Position numbers and translations under genes: made by a program
Part shown: positions 8,477 to 16,544 of the stretch, piece after piece
How the letters are laid out: each line of letters begins with the position of its first letter
Position numbering within the stretch: the first letter of the stretch is position 1
Notes under the pieces: model-generated
Told to the model about the DNA's origin: nothing
The model's database searches: none
The model's input: only the letters and a program-made list of their open reading frames with translations
Assembly: GCF_902506425.1 (NCBI RefSeq)
Contig: NZ_LR732469.1
Coordinates: 1,907,285 to 1,971,284 of the forward strand
From: Novosphingobium sp. 9U
GTDB lineage: Bacteria > Pseudomonadota > Alphaproteobacteria > Sphingomonadales > Sphingomonadaceae
Direction of reading: 5' to 3'
Length of the DNA: 64,000 nt

Positions 8477-9016
8477 ATGCCCCGCATGACCGTCAACGAT
8501 CACGCCGTCGAGTTCGACATGGACCCGATGACGCCCCTGCTCTGGGGCCTGCGCGATGCGGCGAACCTGACCGGCACCAAGTACGGCTGCGGCGTCGGCG
8601 ATTGCGGCGCGTGCATGGTGATGATTGACGGCGAGGCGCTGCGCTCCTGCCTGGTCAGCCTGGCCGAGTGCGAGGGCCGCTCGGTCACCACGATCGAAGG
8701 CTTGTCCCACGATCGCTCGCACCCGGTTCAGCAAGCGATGGTGGCTGAGCAGGCCATCCAGTGCGGCTTCTGTACGCCCGGCATCGTCATCGCCGCCGCC
8801 GCGCTGCTGGCGCGCAACGCCAATCCCGGTGAGGCCGAGGTCAAGGCCGCGATCCCCAACTTGTGCCGCTGCGGCGTCTACCCGCGCCTGCTGCGCACGG
8901 TGCAGCGTGCGGGACGCATCATGCGCCGCGAGGAAATCTTGAGCGCCGCGCCGGAGCCAGGCATCGACATCGAGGATGCGGCCCGCACGGTGCCCGCGCT
9001 CGGCAACCAACCCTGA
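8477..9016 (+). CDS. Orphan (2Fe-2S) small subunit of xanthine oxidase/CoxS type
   Basis: The 179-residue protein has both iron-sulfur clusters of the molybdenum-hydroxylase small subunit: a plant-ferredoxin-like site (YGCGVGDCGACMVMIDG plus a downstream Cys in LRSCLV) and the C-terminal CGFCTPG...NLCRCG site. In CO dehydrogenase, isoquinoline oxidoreductase and nicotinate dehydrogenase this subunit passes electrons from a molybdopterin large subunit. No large subunit or FAD subunit is adjacent: an ArsC-like gene follows 13 bp downstream. The C-terminal ~25 residues after MRREE are extra. ATG 8477 is used; ATG 8486 (MTVNDH) is equally possible. Confidence 0.88.
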   Translation: MPRMTVNDHAVEFDMDPMTPLLWGLRDAANLTGTKYGCGVGDCGACMVMIDGEALRSCLVSLAECEGRSVTTIEGLSHDRSHPVQQAMVAEQAIQCGFCTPGIVIAAAALLARNANPGEAEVKAAIPNLCRCGVYPRLLRTVQRAGRIMRREEILSAAPEPGIDIEDAARTVPALGNQP

Positions 9017-9029
9017 GGAGCATTCACGC

Positions 9030-9374
9030 ATGAAAGCCACCATCTGGCACAACCCGAACTGCGGCACTTCGCGCAAGACCCTGGCGATCCTGCAGCAAAC
9101 CCCTGACCTCGACGTGGAAGTGGTTGAATACCTCAAGACGGCCCCGTCCGCGGAAAAACTGGCCCAGCTCTACCGCGATGCCGGCATCACTCCGCAGGCA
9201 GGCCTGCGGATTCGCGGCACCGATGCGCTCGAGCGCCGGCTTCCGGACGCGGACGACGCCACGGTGCTGGCGGCCATGGCTGCCGAGCCTAGCCTGATCG
9301 AGCGCCCGCTGGTCGAAACAGACAAGGGCGCCCGCCTGTGCCGGCCGCAGGACAAGGTCCACGAGATCCTTTAG
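9030..9374 (+). CDS. ArsC-family (glutaredoxin-dependent arsenate reductase-like) protein
   Basis: The 114-residue protein begins with WHNPNCGTSRKTLAIL, the ArsC loop with the catalytic cysteine, followed by LRIRGTDA and IERPLVE, matching the thioredoxin-fold ArsC family. E. coli ArsC reduces arsenate to arsenite with glutathione and glutaredoxin, but many ArsC-like proteins (Spx/YffB) have other roles. No arsB, acr3 or arsR lies nearby, so arsenic resistance is not established. GAGGAG at 9015-9020 supports ATG 9030. It may be cotranscribed with the preceding 2Fe-2S gene. Confidence 0.85.
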   Translation: MKATIWHNPNCGTSRKTLAILQQTPDLDVEVVEYLKTAPSAEKLAQLYRDAGITPQAGLRIRGTDALERRLPDADDATVLAAMAAEPSLIERPLVETDKGARLCRPQDKVHEIL

Positions 9375-9484
9375 TCGCCGGGCCTGCGGGCAAGCCCTTC
9401 GCCTCGCTTGCAAAGGCAGGATCAATCTGCCACCGCCGTCGTTCGACACAATAGTGCCATGACAGTCCGAGAGCCGCCTCCAGC

Positions 9485-10123
9485 ATGACCAGTACAGAGC
9501 TTGCCCGCGAGGCGCTTCCCCGGAAGATCGTGCGCAAGATCAAGCACTCGCTCGGGCCCTGGGGCGTGTTCGTCGAGGGTTTCATCCGCCACCCGGTGAT
9601 GGTCGGCTCGATCATCCCGTCCTCGCGTTTCACCATCGCCAAGATGCTGAGCCGGGTTAAGTGGAACGAGTGCAAGCTGTTCGTCGAGTACGGGCCTGGC
9701 GTCGGCACCTTCTGCCGCCCGGTGCTCGACCGCTTGTCGCGGGACGGCGCGCTGATCGTGATCGACACCAACCCGCTCTACATCGACTATCTGCGCCGCA
9801 CGATCACCGACAGCCGCTTCACCGCGGTGCTCGGCTCGGCCGCCGACGTCGAGGAGATCGTGCGCGCGCATGGGCACGAGAAGGCCGACTACGTCCTCTC
9901 CGGCCTGCCGTTCTCGACGCTGCCCGCAGGTGTCGGCCCGGCGATCGCCGACGCCACCCATCGTGTCATCCGCCCGGGCGGCGCGTTCCTCGTTTACCAG
10001 TTCACCTCACGCGCCCGCGACTTCATGGGCCGCCACTTCACCCGCATCGAGAGCGACTTCGAACTGCTCAACGTGATGCCCTGCTTCCTGTTCTGGGGCT
10101 GGAAGGACGAAGAGGCGGCGTAG
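9485..10123 (+). CDS. SAM-dependent methyltransferase, phospholipid N-methyltransferase-like
   Basis: This 212-residue Rossmann methyltransferase has the SAM-binding motif FVEYGPGVGTF at about residues 67-77, an acidic VIDTN end of strand 2, and YVLSGLPFSTLP at about 140-150. The N-terminal FIRHPVMVGSIIPSSRF segment is typical of the Rhodobacter-type PmtA/KsgA-like group, which makes phosphatidylcholine or methylated phosphatidylethanolamines. Database annotation of this family as an rRNA adenine methyltransferase is common but less fitting. Membrane-surface action is inferred. Its stop is 3 bp from the convergent MNT-domain gene. Confidence 0.75.
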   Translation: MTSTELAREALPRKIVRKIKHSLGPWGVFVEGFIRHPVMVGSIIPSSRFTIAKMLSRVKWNECKLFVEYGPGVGTFCRPVLDRLSRDGALIVIDTNPLYIDYLRRTITDSRFTAVLGSAADVEEIVRAHGHEKADYVLSGLPFSTLPAGVGPAIADATHRVIRPGGAFLVYQFTSRARDFMGRHFTRIESDFELLNVMPCFLFWGWKDEEAA

Positions 10124-10126
10124 TCC

Positions 10127-10432
10127 CTACAGCGGCAGCGGCACTTTGGTCGCATCGACGATCGCGCCGAAGCCTTCGTCCACGCTACGGCGGTCGACCA
10201 GATCGACCTTGTACGGCAGCAGGCTCTCGTCAAACGCATCGGCCAGCGTGCCCAGTTGCGACAGGGATAGGGGCGCGGGTCCTTCCAGCAACAGGTCGAT
10301 ATCCGAGAACGGCTTCACCCGCCCACCGGCCCGGCTGCCAAAGACGCAGACTGTCACGTCTTCCGGCAGGTGCGCGCGCAGAATCGAGCGGACCAGATCG
10401 AGATCCGCCTGCTCCAGCGCGATCGGGATCAC
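10127..10432 (-). CDS. MNT-domain nucleotidyltransferase (HepT/MntA-type antitoxin)
   Basis: The 101-residue minimal nucleotidyltransferase shows the pol-beta signature FGSRAGGRVKPFSDIDLLLE (GS, then DxD), with a third acid probably in VDLVDR. It overlaps the upstream HEPN gene by 4 bp (ATGA). In the characterised HepT/MntA systems the MNT protein AMPylates the HEPN toxin on a tyrosine and so neutralises it. The HI0073/HI0074 pair of Haemophilus is the closest architecture. The antitoxin role here is inferred from family and pairing. Confidence 0.88.
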   Translation of the reverse strand: MIPIALEQADLDLVRSILRAHLPEDVTVCVFGSRAGGRVKPFSDIDLLLEGPAPLSLSQLGTLADAFDESLLPYKVDLVDRRSVDEGFGAIVDATKVPLPL

Positions 10433-10836
10433 GGCGTTGTGCGTTCCTGCAGACGCCGCAACAGCTCACGCGCTTCCGCAAGGAAGTCCGGAATCGCGTC
10501 AGCGACTTTCTGCGCCTTGGCCTCGTCGTACGTGTGCGAGGTGATGTTCCGCATGTCACGATAGCCGTGCCAATCAGGCCATGTGCCGCGCAGCAGGTCC
10601 TGCTCGTTAGCCGTGCGGATCAGGGTCGGGAAGCTCATCTGCTTGACCACCTCCGGAGTGGCAGCCGAAGCTTCGAGATAGCGCCGCAGCATCTTGGCGC
10701 ACAAGTCATAGGTGAATTCGAAGCGCTGGATCAGCCCGTCACGGATCTGCGCGTCCGAGGTGTCCTGCCGGTAGCGTGCCAGACCTTCGTCGAGACGGGC
10801 GACCGCCCGGTCCAGCGGGCCGAAGTCGAGCTCCAT
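10429..10836 (-). CDS. HEPN-domain protein, HI0074/HepT family (RNase-type toxin candidate)
   Basis: The 135-residue helical protein has the HEPN catalytic motif R-N-x-x-x-H in MRNITSHTYDEAKA at about residues 92-105, followed by the tyrosine that MntA-type partners AMPylate. The segment RFEFTYDLCAKMLRRYLE is typical of the HI0074 nucleotidyltransferase-substrate-binding group. HepT toxins cleave RNA, in several systems tRNA; that activity is not shown here. Its ATG overlaps the stop of the upstream membrane protein by one base (TGATG), and its stop overlaps the MNT start, so all three genes look translationally coupled. Confidence 0.88.
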   Translation of the reverse strand: MELDFGPLDRAVARLDEGLARYRQDTSDAQIRDGLIQRFEFTYDLCAKMLRRYLEASAATPEVVKQMSFPTLIRTANEQDLLRGTWPDWHGYRDMRNITSHTYDEAKAQKVADAIPDFLAEARELLRRLQERTTP

Positions 10837-11672
10837 CACTCGAACGTCCGGCGCTCTGCCTCGACCGGGTCGCCGGCGAGTTGGCGGTGGACCGCTTCGA
10901 TCACCGCCACGAGGTACATCGCGAACAGCGCGCTCAGCACGGCCGAGACCAGCGCTGCGCCCAGTTCCGCGACCCAGCCGCTGGCGACCAGTGCCAGCGG
11001 GATGTTCACGACCAGGCTGGCGATCATCAGGATGACCAGGAACGCGACGATGAACAGCGCGTAGAAGGCCAGCAGGCGCCAGGCGTTGCCCGCCGTCAGC
11101 AGCCACGAGCGGCGCAGCGCACGCACCGGGTTGCGCTCGCCTTCGATGGCAACGACCGCGGCCGAGAGCGAGACGCGCAAGGTCACGGCGATTGCCAGCA
11201 GTGCCACCAGCAGCAGCCCGGCGACCGCGACAGCCATGACGCCGCTGAGCGCCAGCACGCTGATGATCAGCGTTCCGACCACCGCCAGGCCGAGCCCGAG
11301 CAGGATCTGCGCGCCCAGGTACGTCGGCAAGGCGGAGAGGCCGAGCCGCAGCGCGCCGCCGACTGTGGGCCGGGTCGCGTGGCTCAACAGGCTGAGCAAT
11401 CCGAGCGTGCCAAGCGCCTGGCAGATCACCAGCGGGATCATCGCCGGAAGCGTCGAGAGGTAGTAGCTCTGCGCCAGTTCCATGATCTGCCGCTCGCTCA
11501 TGCCCACCGCCGGCTCGGGCTGCGGGTAGAACAGGGCGAGCGCCAGCTGGGGCAGCAGGAAGAACACGCCGGCAACCGCCAGCAGCGCGTCGCGATTGCG
11601 CCCGACATTGCGCGAGGCATCCTTCCAGGCGCGGTTGGTGTCCAGCTTCATGCTTTTCAAAACTCCGGCCAC
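10836..11672 (-). CDS. Multi-pass membrane protein, glycerophosphodiester phosphodiesterase membrane-domain-like
   Basis: The 278-residue protein has about six predicted membrane helices, including [39 protein letters not shown] and [20 protein letters not shown]. An [10 protein letters not shown] motif between helices is seen in membrane proteins related to the YciC/GDPD membrane domain. No catalytic motif is visible. ATG 11651 (MKLDTNRAW) is a possible later start. It is the first gene of a unit with the HEPN and MNT genes and is divergent from lipB. Confidence 0.7.
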   Translation of the reverse strand: MAGVLKSMKLDTNRAWKDASRNVGRNRDALLAVAGVFFLLPQLALALFYPQPEPAVGMSERQIMELAQSYYLSTLPAMIPLVICQALGTLGLLSLLSHATRPTVGGALRLGLSALPTYLGAQILLGLGLAVVGTLIISVLALSGVMAVAVAGLLLVALLAIAVTLRVSLSAAVVAIEGERNPVRALRRSWLLTAGNAWRLLAFYALFIVAFLVILMIASLVVNIPLALVASGWVAELGAALVSAVLSALFAMYLVAVIEAVHRQLAGDPVEAERRTFE

Positions 11673-11791
11673 CAGCGGACCCGATCACTGGGCCTATCAC
11701 GGGCGTTGATACGTCCCACGCTCTAGGCCGGGCGGGCGGCGGAAGAAAGACCCCCTTGATTGGCACGGCGATTGGGGCCACGTGCCCACCC

Positions 11792-12505
11792 ATGACGTGT
11801 GTTCCCGACAGCCTCGGAGACCAGATCGAGCTGCGGGTTTCGGCCGAGCGCGTGCCCTACCGCGAGGCGCTGTCGGAGATGACCGCGCGCAATGCCGCGA
11901 TCGCCACGGGCGAGGCGCGCGAGCTGGTGTGGTTGCTGGAGCATCCACCGGTCTACACCGCGGGCACCAGCGCAGCCGCGGCCGAGCTGCTCGACCCGCG
12001 CTTCGAAGTGGTCGAGGCGGGGCGCGGCGGGCGCTATACCTATCATGGGCCGGGGCAGCGCATCGGCTATGTCCTCATCGATTTGCGCAAGCGCGCCCGC
12101 GACGCACGCGGCTTCGTCCATGCGCTGGAGGGCTGGGTCATCGCCACGCTGGCCGACTTCGGCGTCGAGGGGTTCCGCGCGGAGGGCCGCATCGGCATCT
12201 GGACGCGCGACGTGGACGGGCGCGAGGCCAAGATCGGCGCCATCGGCGTGCGCATCCGCAAATGGGTGACGATGCACGGCTTCTCGGTCAATCTCACTCC
12301 CGATCTCTCGCACTTCGGCGGCATCGTGCCCTGCGGCATCGAGGAGTTCGGCGTCACCAGCTTGGAGCGGCTCGGCAAGTCGATCACTGCCGAGGAGTGG
12401 GACGAGGCGCTACTGGCCCATGCGCCGGCGTTCCTCACCGCGCTGGACCGCGCGTGTCCGCCGGCGGGCGGCGGTCAGCTGGGGCAATCGGAGGCAGCGG
12501 AATGA
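11792..12505 (+). CDS. lipB: Octanoyl-[ACP]:protein N-octanoyltransferase LipB
   Basis: LipB transfers octanoate from ACP to lipoyl domains, the first step of lipoate synthesis. The 237-residue protein has the family motif [12 protein letters not shown], the catalytic lysine in [18 protein letters not shown] and the catalytic cysteine in [18 protein letters not shown], so it should be active. ATG 11792 gives a normal length; an in-frame TTG at 11756 would add 12 residues. It overlaps the next lipoprotein gene by 4 bp. lipA is not in the window. Confidence 0.96.
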   Translation: MTCVPDSLGDQIELRVSAERVPYREALSEMTARNAAIATGEARELVWLLEHPPVYTAGTSAAAAELLDPRFEVVEAGRGGRYTYHGPGQRIGYVLIDLRKRARDARGFVHALEGWVIATLADFGVEGFRAEGRIGIWTRDVDGREAKIGAIGVRIRKWVTMHGFSVNLTPDLSHFGGIVPCGIEEFGVTSLERLGKSITAEEWDEALLAHAPAFLTALDRACPPAGGGQLGQSEAAE

Positions 12506-12756
12506 AGCGGGTGATTGCGGTGCTGGTGCTCAGCGCGCTGGCAGCGTGCGGCAGCAAGGTGACGGAGCAGACAAAGGGCTCGTCGTTCGGCGAGGTGCTG
12601 CCGGGATCGGCCAGCGATGCGATGCTGCCTTACGACACGGTCACCTCCGCACCGCCGCTGGAGGCGCCGACCTATGATGCCCCGGAGGGGTCCGCACGGC
12701 GCGCGCCGCGAGAAGCGGATGAGGGCGAGACTGTGCCGGAGGCTTCGGCGACTTAG
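12502..12756 (+). CDS. Small lipoprotein, function unknown
   Basis: The 84-residue product has a lipoprotein signal peptide with lipobox LAAC (cysteine at about residue 16) followed by Gly-Ser-Lys. The mature part is short, polar and proline/acid rich with no recognised domain. Its ATG overlaps the lipB stop (ATGA), so it is coupled to lipB translation. Small lipoproteins of this kind are frequent and poorly conserved in sphingomonads. Confidence 0.7.
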   Translation: MKRVIAVLVLSALAACGSKVTEQTKGSSFGEVLPGSASDAMLPYDTVTSAPPLEAPTYDAPEGSARRAPREADEGETVPEASAT

Positions 12757-12792
12757 CTTCTCGCAGCTTATTGCGGTTTGGCCGGGGGGCGG

Positions 12793-12932
12793 CTGGCTGG
12801 CTTCGACAAGCTCAGCCCTGGCGGTGTGGGGGTGAACCCGCAGGTCTTGGGTGCGAGTGCCCCGCTAACGACCCCTGCTGCGACCTCACTCAACACCGCC
12901 AAGGCTGAGCTTGTCGAAGCCTGCCAACCGCG
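12793..12932. repeat. Inverted repeat, family C (CTTCGACAAGCTCAG type)
   Basis: GGCTTCGACAAGCTCAGCC near 12797 and GGCTGAGCTTGTCGAAGCC near 12904 are long complementary arms about 90 bp apart, filling most of the gap between the convergent lipoprotein and acyltransferase-like genes. The core motif recurs in the array at 39781-40258. Confidence 0.8.
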
Positions 12933-12951
12933 GCCCTCTTTCAAACCGTCC

Positions 12952-14133
12952 TCACAGCGCCTTTTCGTAAACCCGGTATTCGCGGTTAACCTTGCTGTCG
13001 ATCGAGTTGGCGATCGCGACCATGCCCTGGTTGTCTTCCAGCACCCAGCCGATCTCCGCACGCTCGCCGGCATAGTTGGCGATGGCTGCGCGGCGGATGT
13101 ACTCGATCATCATGAAGGCCAGCTGGCTGGCGAGGCGCGAGCTTTGCAGGCGCTTGCGCACGCCCATCAAAGGCACGCGCATGTCGGCCGGCTTGGGCTT
13201 GCGCAGCCACAACGCCAGCTTGATCCAGCCCAGCAGCGAGGGCTTGCCGGTGCGCCCATTGATCCGCAGCTGCGGGCCGTTCAGGTCCGGCAGCGTCATC
13301 ATGAACGCCACCGGCTCGCCCTCGTACTCGGCGATGCGGATCAGGTCGGGATGGACCAACGGCTTCAGCTTCTTGCCGGTATGCGCGATCTCCTTCTCGG
13401 TGAACGGCACGAAGCCCCAGTTGTCCGACCACGCATCGTTGAGGATATCGCAGATGATCGCGGCTTCCTTGTCGAAGTCCTTCAGCACCACCTCGCGCAC
13501 GCGGATCTTGGGGTTCTTCTCACCCGATGCGATCACGCGCTGGATCAGCGGCGGGTAGGTCTTGCGGATGTCGAGATCGTAGGTGTGGAGCGTCTTGGCG
13601 AGACCATAGCCCGCACCCTCGATCCAAGCCTGGTAGGCCGGCTGATGGTGCGCCATCATCACCATCGGCGGATGATCGAAGCCCAGGACCTGCAGGCCGG
13701 GCTCTTCCCAGACCGACAGGTTCATCGGCGCCAGCACGCGGGTCATGCCCTGCTCGCGCAGCCACTCCTCGGCGCGGGCGATCAGCGCGCGGGCGGCCGC
13801 CTCATCGTCCGCCTCGATCGCGCCCCAGTTGCCGGTGCCCGGGCCCATGCCCTGCTCCGGCGGCTGGGTCAGCGCCAGTTCGTCGATGTGCGCAGAGATG
13901 CGCCCGACGATCTTGCCGGCGCGCTTCGCCAGGAACAGCTGGACCTTGGCATGGTCGAAGAACGGGTTCTTGCCGGGGGTGAACTTCTCCACCTCCTCCA
14001 TGCGCAAGTTGGCCACCCAGTTCGGATCCGACGCGTTTCGCCGATAAGCGTAATCGACAAAGGCGGCGCGGCCGGCCTTGTCCGAGACGGGCTCGATAAT
14101 TAGGTCGCCGCTGTTATGCTGGGCTTCGGCCAC
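12952..14133 (-). CDS. GNAT-like N-acyltransferase superfamily protein, function unknown
   Basis: The 393-residue cytoplasmic protein lacks a signal or membrane segment. Segments such as FLAKRAGKIVGRISAHID and LIRIAEYEGEPVAFMMTLPD look like the beta4-alpha3 core of GNAT folds, possibly twice, and the whole resembles the ~390-residue proteins often labelled hypothetical or dATP pyrophosphohydrolase in alphaproteobacteria. The C-terminal EIGWVLEDNQGMVAIANSID and YRVYEKAL are typical of that group. No substrate can be stated. It is divergent from the desaturase. Confidence 0.65.
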   Translation of the reverse strand: MAEAQHNSGDLIIEPVSDKAGRAAFVDYAYRRNASDPNWVANLRMEEVEKFTPGKNPFFDHAKVQLFLAKRAGKIVGRISAHIDELALTQPPEQGMGPGTGNWGAIEADDEAAARALIARAEEWLREQGMTRVLAPMNLSVWEEPGLQVLGFDHPPMVMMAHHQPAYQAWIEGAGYGLAKTLHTYDLDIRKTYPPLIQRVIASGEKNPKIRVREVVLKDFDKEAAIICDILNDAWSDNWGFVPFTEKEIAHTGKKLKPLVHPDLIRIAEYEGEPVAFMMTLPDLNGPQLRINGRTGKPSLLGWIKLALWLRKPKPADMRVPLMGVRKRLQSSRLASQLAFMMIEYIRRAAIANYAGERAEIGWVLEDNQGMVAIANSIDSKVNREYRVYEKAL

Positions 14134-14276
14134 GATGCTGCCTTTGTTTCGGGTTAGTTCAGTGTGCCTGCGCGAAGTGCGTTCGACGCGCTCGGCTTGT
14201 CAAGCAAGTGTGGCGAAGCCAAGGCCAAGGTGGCTTAATCCAGCTTCGGGTGCGGGCGAGAAATACGGATCGGGTC

Positions 14277-15371
14277 ATGAGCGTCTATCAGTCGGTTTCC
14301 TCCTCGAGCATGGCCCCGCCCGCCGCGGCGGCGATCAAGGCGCGCCGCGAGGCGATCGCCGACGACAAGGAGATGTTGCGCGCCGCGGTCGAGCTGACGC
14401 GCGACATCGCAACTGCGCGTCCGGCGATCTACTGGACGGACATGCTCGTCTCCGCCGGCCTGGGCTATGCGGCGCTGGCCGCCACGATCCTAATCTCCAG
14501 CCCTGCACTGGCGGTGGCCTGCGGGCTGGTGGCGGCGCTGGCGCTCTACCGCGCGATGCTGTTCATCCACGAGCTGACGCATATCCACCGCGATGCGCTG
14601 CCCGGCTTTCGCACCGCCTGGAACCTGCTCGTCGGCATTCCGCTGCTGACCCCCAGCCTGATGTACGAGGGCGTGCACCAGTTGCACCATGCCCGCACGC
14701 GCTATGGCACGTCCGACGATCCGGAATATCTGCCGCTGGCGCTGATGAAGCCTTGGTCGCTGCCGGTGTTCATCGTCACTGCGCTGCTGCTGCCGTTCGC
14801 CCTGCTCGTCCGCTCGGCCGTGCTGGTCCCGCTTGGCGCAGTGATCCCGCCCTTGCGCAAGCTGGTGTGGGAGCGACTGTCCGCGCTCGCGATCAACCCG
14901 GGCTTCCGCCGGCGCGCGCCGGAAGGCGAGCTCAAGCGCATGGTGTTCTGGCAGGAACTGGGCGCGAGCGTTTGGGCTCTTTCGCTTCTGGCCGCCAGCG
15001 CTGCTTGGGGCTGGCGCCCGCTGCTGATCGCGCTGTGCGTGGTGAGCGTTGCTGCCCTCCTCAACCAGCTGCGCACGCTGGTGGCGCATTTGTGGGAAAA
15101 CGAGGGCGACGCCATGACGGTGACCGCGCAGTTCCTCGATTCGGTCAACGTGCCGCCGCCTGGCCCCGTGCCGGCGCTGTGGGCTCCGGTGGGCTTGCGC
15201 TACCATGCGCTGCACCACTTGCTGCCGAGCATGCCGTACCACTCGCTGGCGGAGGCGCACCGGCGCCTGCACGCGCATCTCGGAACCGAGGGGACTTATG
15301 TGCGCGCGAACCATGCTGGGCTGCTGCCGCTGATCGGGCGGATTGCGCGGAGTACGATGGCGGCGCGTTGA
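14277..15371 (+). CDS. Fatty acid desaturase family protein
   Basis: The 364-residue membrane protein has the three histidine boxes of the di-iron desaturase family: HELTHIH at about residue 99, HQLHHARTR at about 131, and HALHHLLPSMPYH at about 309. Hydrophobic helices lie between them (MLVSAGLGYAALAATILI, FIVTALLLPFALLVRSAVL, LLIALCVVSVAALLNQL). Such enzymes insert double bonds into, or hydroxylate, acyl chains and carotenoids in the inner membrane. ATG 14277 has only a weak RBS; the earlier in-frame start at 14208 is less likely. The exact substrate is unknown. Confidence 0.87.
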   Translation: MSVYQSVSSSSMAPPAAAAIKARREAIADDKEMLRAAVELTRDIATARPAIYWTDMLVSAGLGYAALAATILISSPALAVACGLVAALALYRAMLFIHELTHIHRDALPGFRTAWNLLVGIPLLTPSLMYEGVHQLHHARTRYGTSDDPEYLPLALMKPWSLPVFIVTALLLPFALLVRSAVLVPLGAVIPPLRKLVWERLSALAINPGFRRRAPEGELKRMVFWQELGASVWALSLLAASAAWGWRPLLIALCVVSVAALLNQLRTLVAHLWENEGDAMTVTAQFLDSVNVPPPGPVPALWAPVGLRYHALHHLLPSMPYHSLAEAHRRLHAHLGTEGTYVRANHAGLLPLIGRIARSTMAAR

Positions 15372-15445
15372 GGTCCGAAAAGGCCTCCTTCCCCCCCGTT
15401 CGTGGACATGAAACGAAGCAGTGACGCGCGCTCTGTGCCCTGCCC

Positions 15446-16543
15446 TTACTCCTCCGTCCGGATCAGCACCGTCTCGCCGATCAACAGGAACAGCAGGAAC
15501 GGCGCCCAAGCCGCCACGAACGGCGGATAGCCGCCGAAATTGCCCATTGCCAAAGCCGCGTTGTCGAACACGAAGTAGGCGAAGCCCAACGCCATGCCGA
15601 TCACCGCGCGGATCAGCAGCTGGCCCGAGCGCGCCAGGCCGAACGCGGCGATGGCGCCCAGCAGCGGCATCAGCGCGGCGGACAGCGGCCCCGACAGCTT
15701 GTGCCACCAGGCAGCCTTCAGGTCCGTCGTGCGCCGTCCCGCCACCGCCATGGCGTCGATCGAGTTGGTCAGCGTGAACAGGCCCTCAGCATCGGCATCG
15801 ACCCCCGAGATGGCGATACGCCCCGGGGTGACGCCCTTCGCCACCACGGCCGAGTCCAGCTTGCTCGCCTTCACTGCCTGCGCATCGAAGCGCACGGGCT
15901 GCTCCAGCCGCCAGCCAGGGTTGGCGTAAGTGGCCCGCGGCGCGCGCAGCTGCTCGACGATCATTCCGGCGGCGTCGCGGCGATAATAGGTGACCTGCGT
16001 CATCACCATGGCATCGCCCTCGCCCGAGAGCGTGCCCGCCAGCAGGATGTCCCGCCCCTCGGCGATGTAGAGGTTGTTGCGCGCGCTGGCGCTCCTGGGC
16101 ACAGGGCCGTAGTCGACCGCCTCCCAGGCATTGAGCGAGGCGGTGGCATGGGTCACAATGCGCTCGTTGAACAGGAAGCTGAGCCCTGAGATCACCAGCG
16201 CTGTTGCCACTAGCGGGGCGAGCACCTGATGCGCGGAGAGCCCAGCCGCCTTCATCGAGATGACCTCGCTGTTCTGGTTCAGCGTGGCGAGCGTGATGAT
16301 CGTCGCCAGCAGCACCGAGTACGGCAGGAAGCGGGCGATCAGTTGCGGAATGCGCAAGCCCACGTAGTGCAGCAGCTGCGCCTGGCCATTGCCGGGATAG
16401 GCGAGGATGTCGCCGCTCTGACCCAGCAGGTCGAGCATCTGCAACACCAGCACCAGCATGAACAGCACGGCCAGGATGCGCGTGGTGAACAGGCGCGCGA
16501 GGTAGAACGTCAGCGTGCGTGACGGGAAGAATTCCAGGTTCAC
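15446..16543 (-). CDS. lptG: LPS export ABC transporter permease LptG
   Basis: The 365-residue protein has the YjgP/YjgQ layout: N-terminal membrane helices, a large periplasmic beta-jellyroll domain (about residues 135-260) and C-terminal helices. MNLEFFPSRTLTFYLARLF is a typical LptG start. LptG pairs with LptF and LptB to lift lipopolysaccharide from the inner membrane into the LptC/A bridge. It starts with GTG at 16543, 1 bp after the lptF stop, so the two are coupled. Assignment to G rather than F rests on order and N-terminus. Confidence 0.93.
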   Translation of the reverse strand: MNLEFFPSRTLTFYLARLFTTRILAVLFMLVLVLQMLDLLGQSGDILAYPGNGQAQLLHYVGLRIPQLIARFLPYSVLLATIITLATLNQNSEVISMKAAGLSAHQVLAPLVATALVISGLSFLFNERIVTHATASLNAWEAVDYGPVPRSASARNNLYIAEGRDILLAGTLSGEGDAMVMTQVTYYRRDAAGMIVEQLRAPRATYANPGWRLEQPVRFDAQAVKASKLDSAVVAKGVTPGRIAISGVDADAEGLFTLTNSIDAMAVAGRRTTDLKAAWWHKLSGPLSAALMPLLGAIAAFGLARSGQLLIRAVIGMALGFAYFVFDNAALAMGNFGGYPPFVAAWAPFLLFLLIGETVLIRTEE

Positions 16544-16544
16544 C

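Noticed and set aside
10429..11793. A single 454-codon frame joining HEPN and the membrane protein region
   Set aside because: The upstream part reads as Arg/Ala-rich shadow; the membrane protein uses another frame, and HEPN starts at 10836.
12793..12932. CRISPR-like repeats
   Set aside because: The arms are inverted pairs with no regular spacers and no cas genes.
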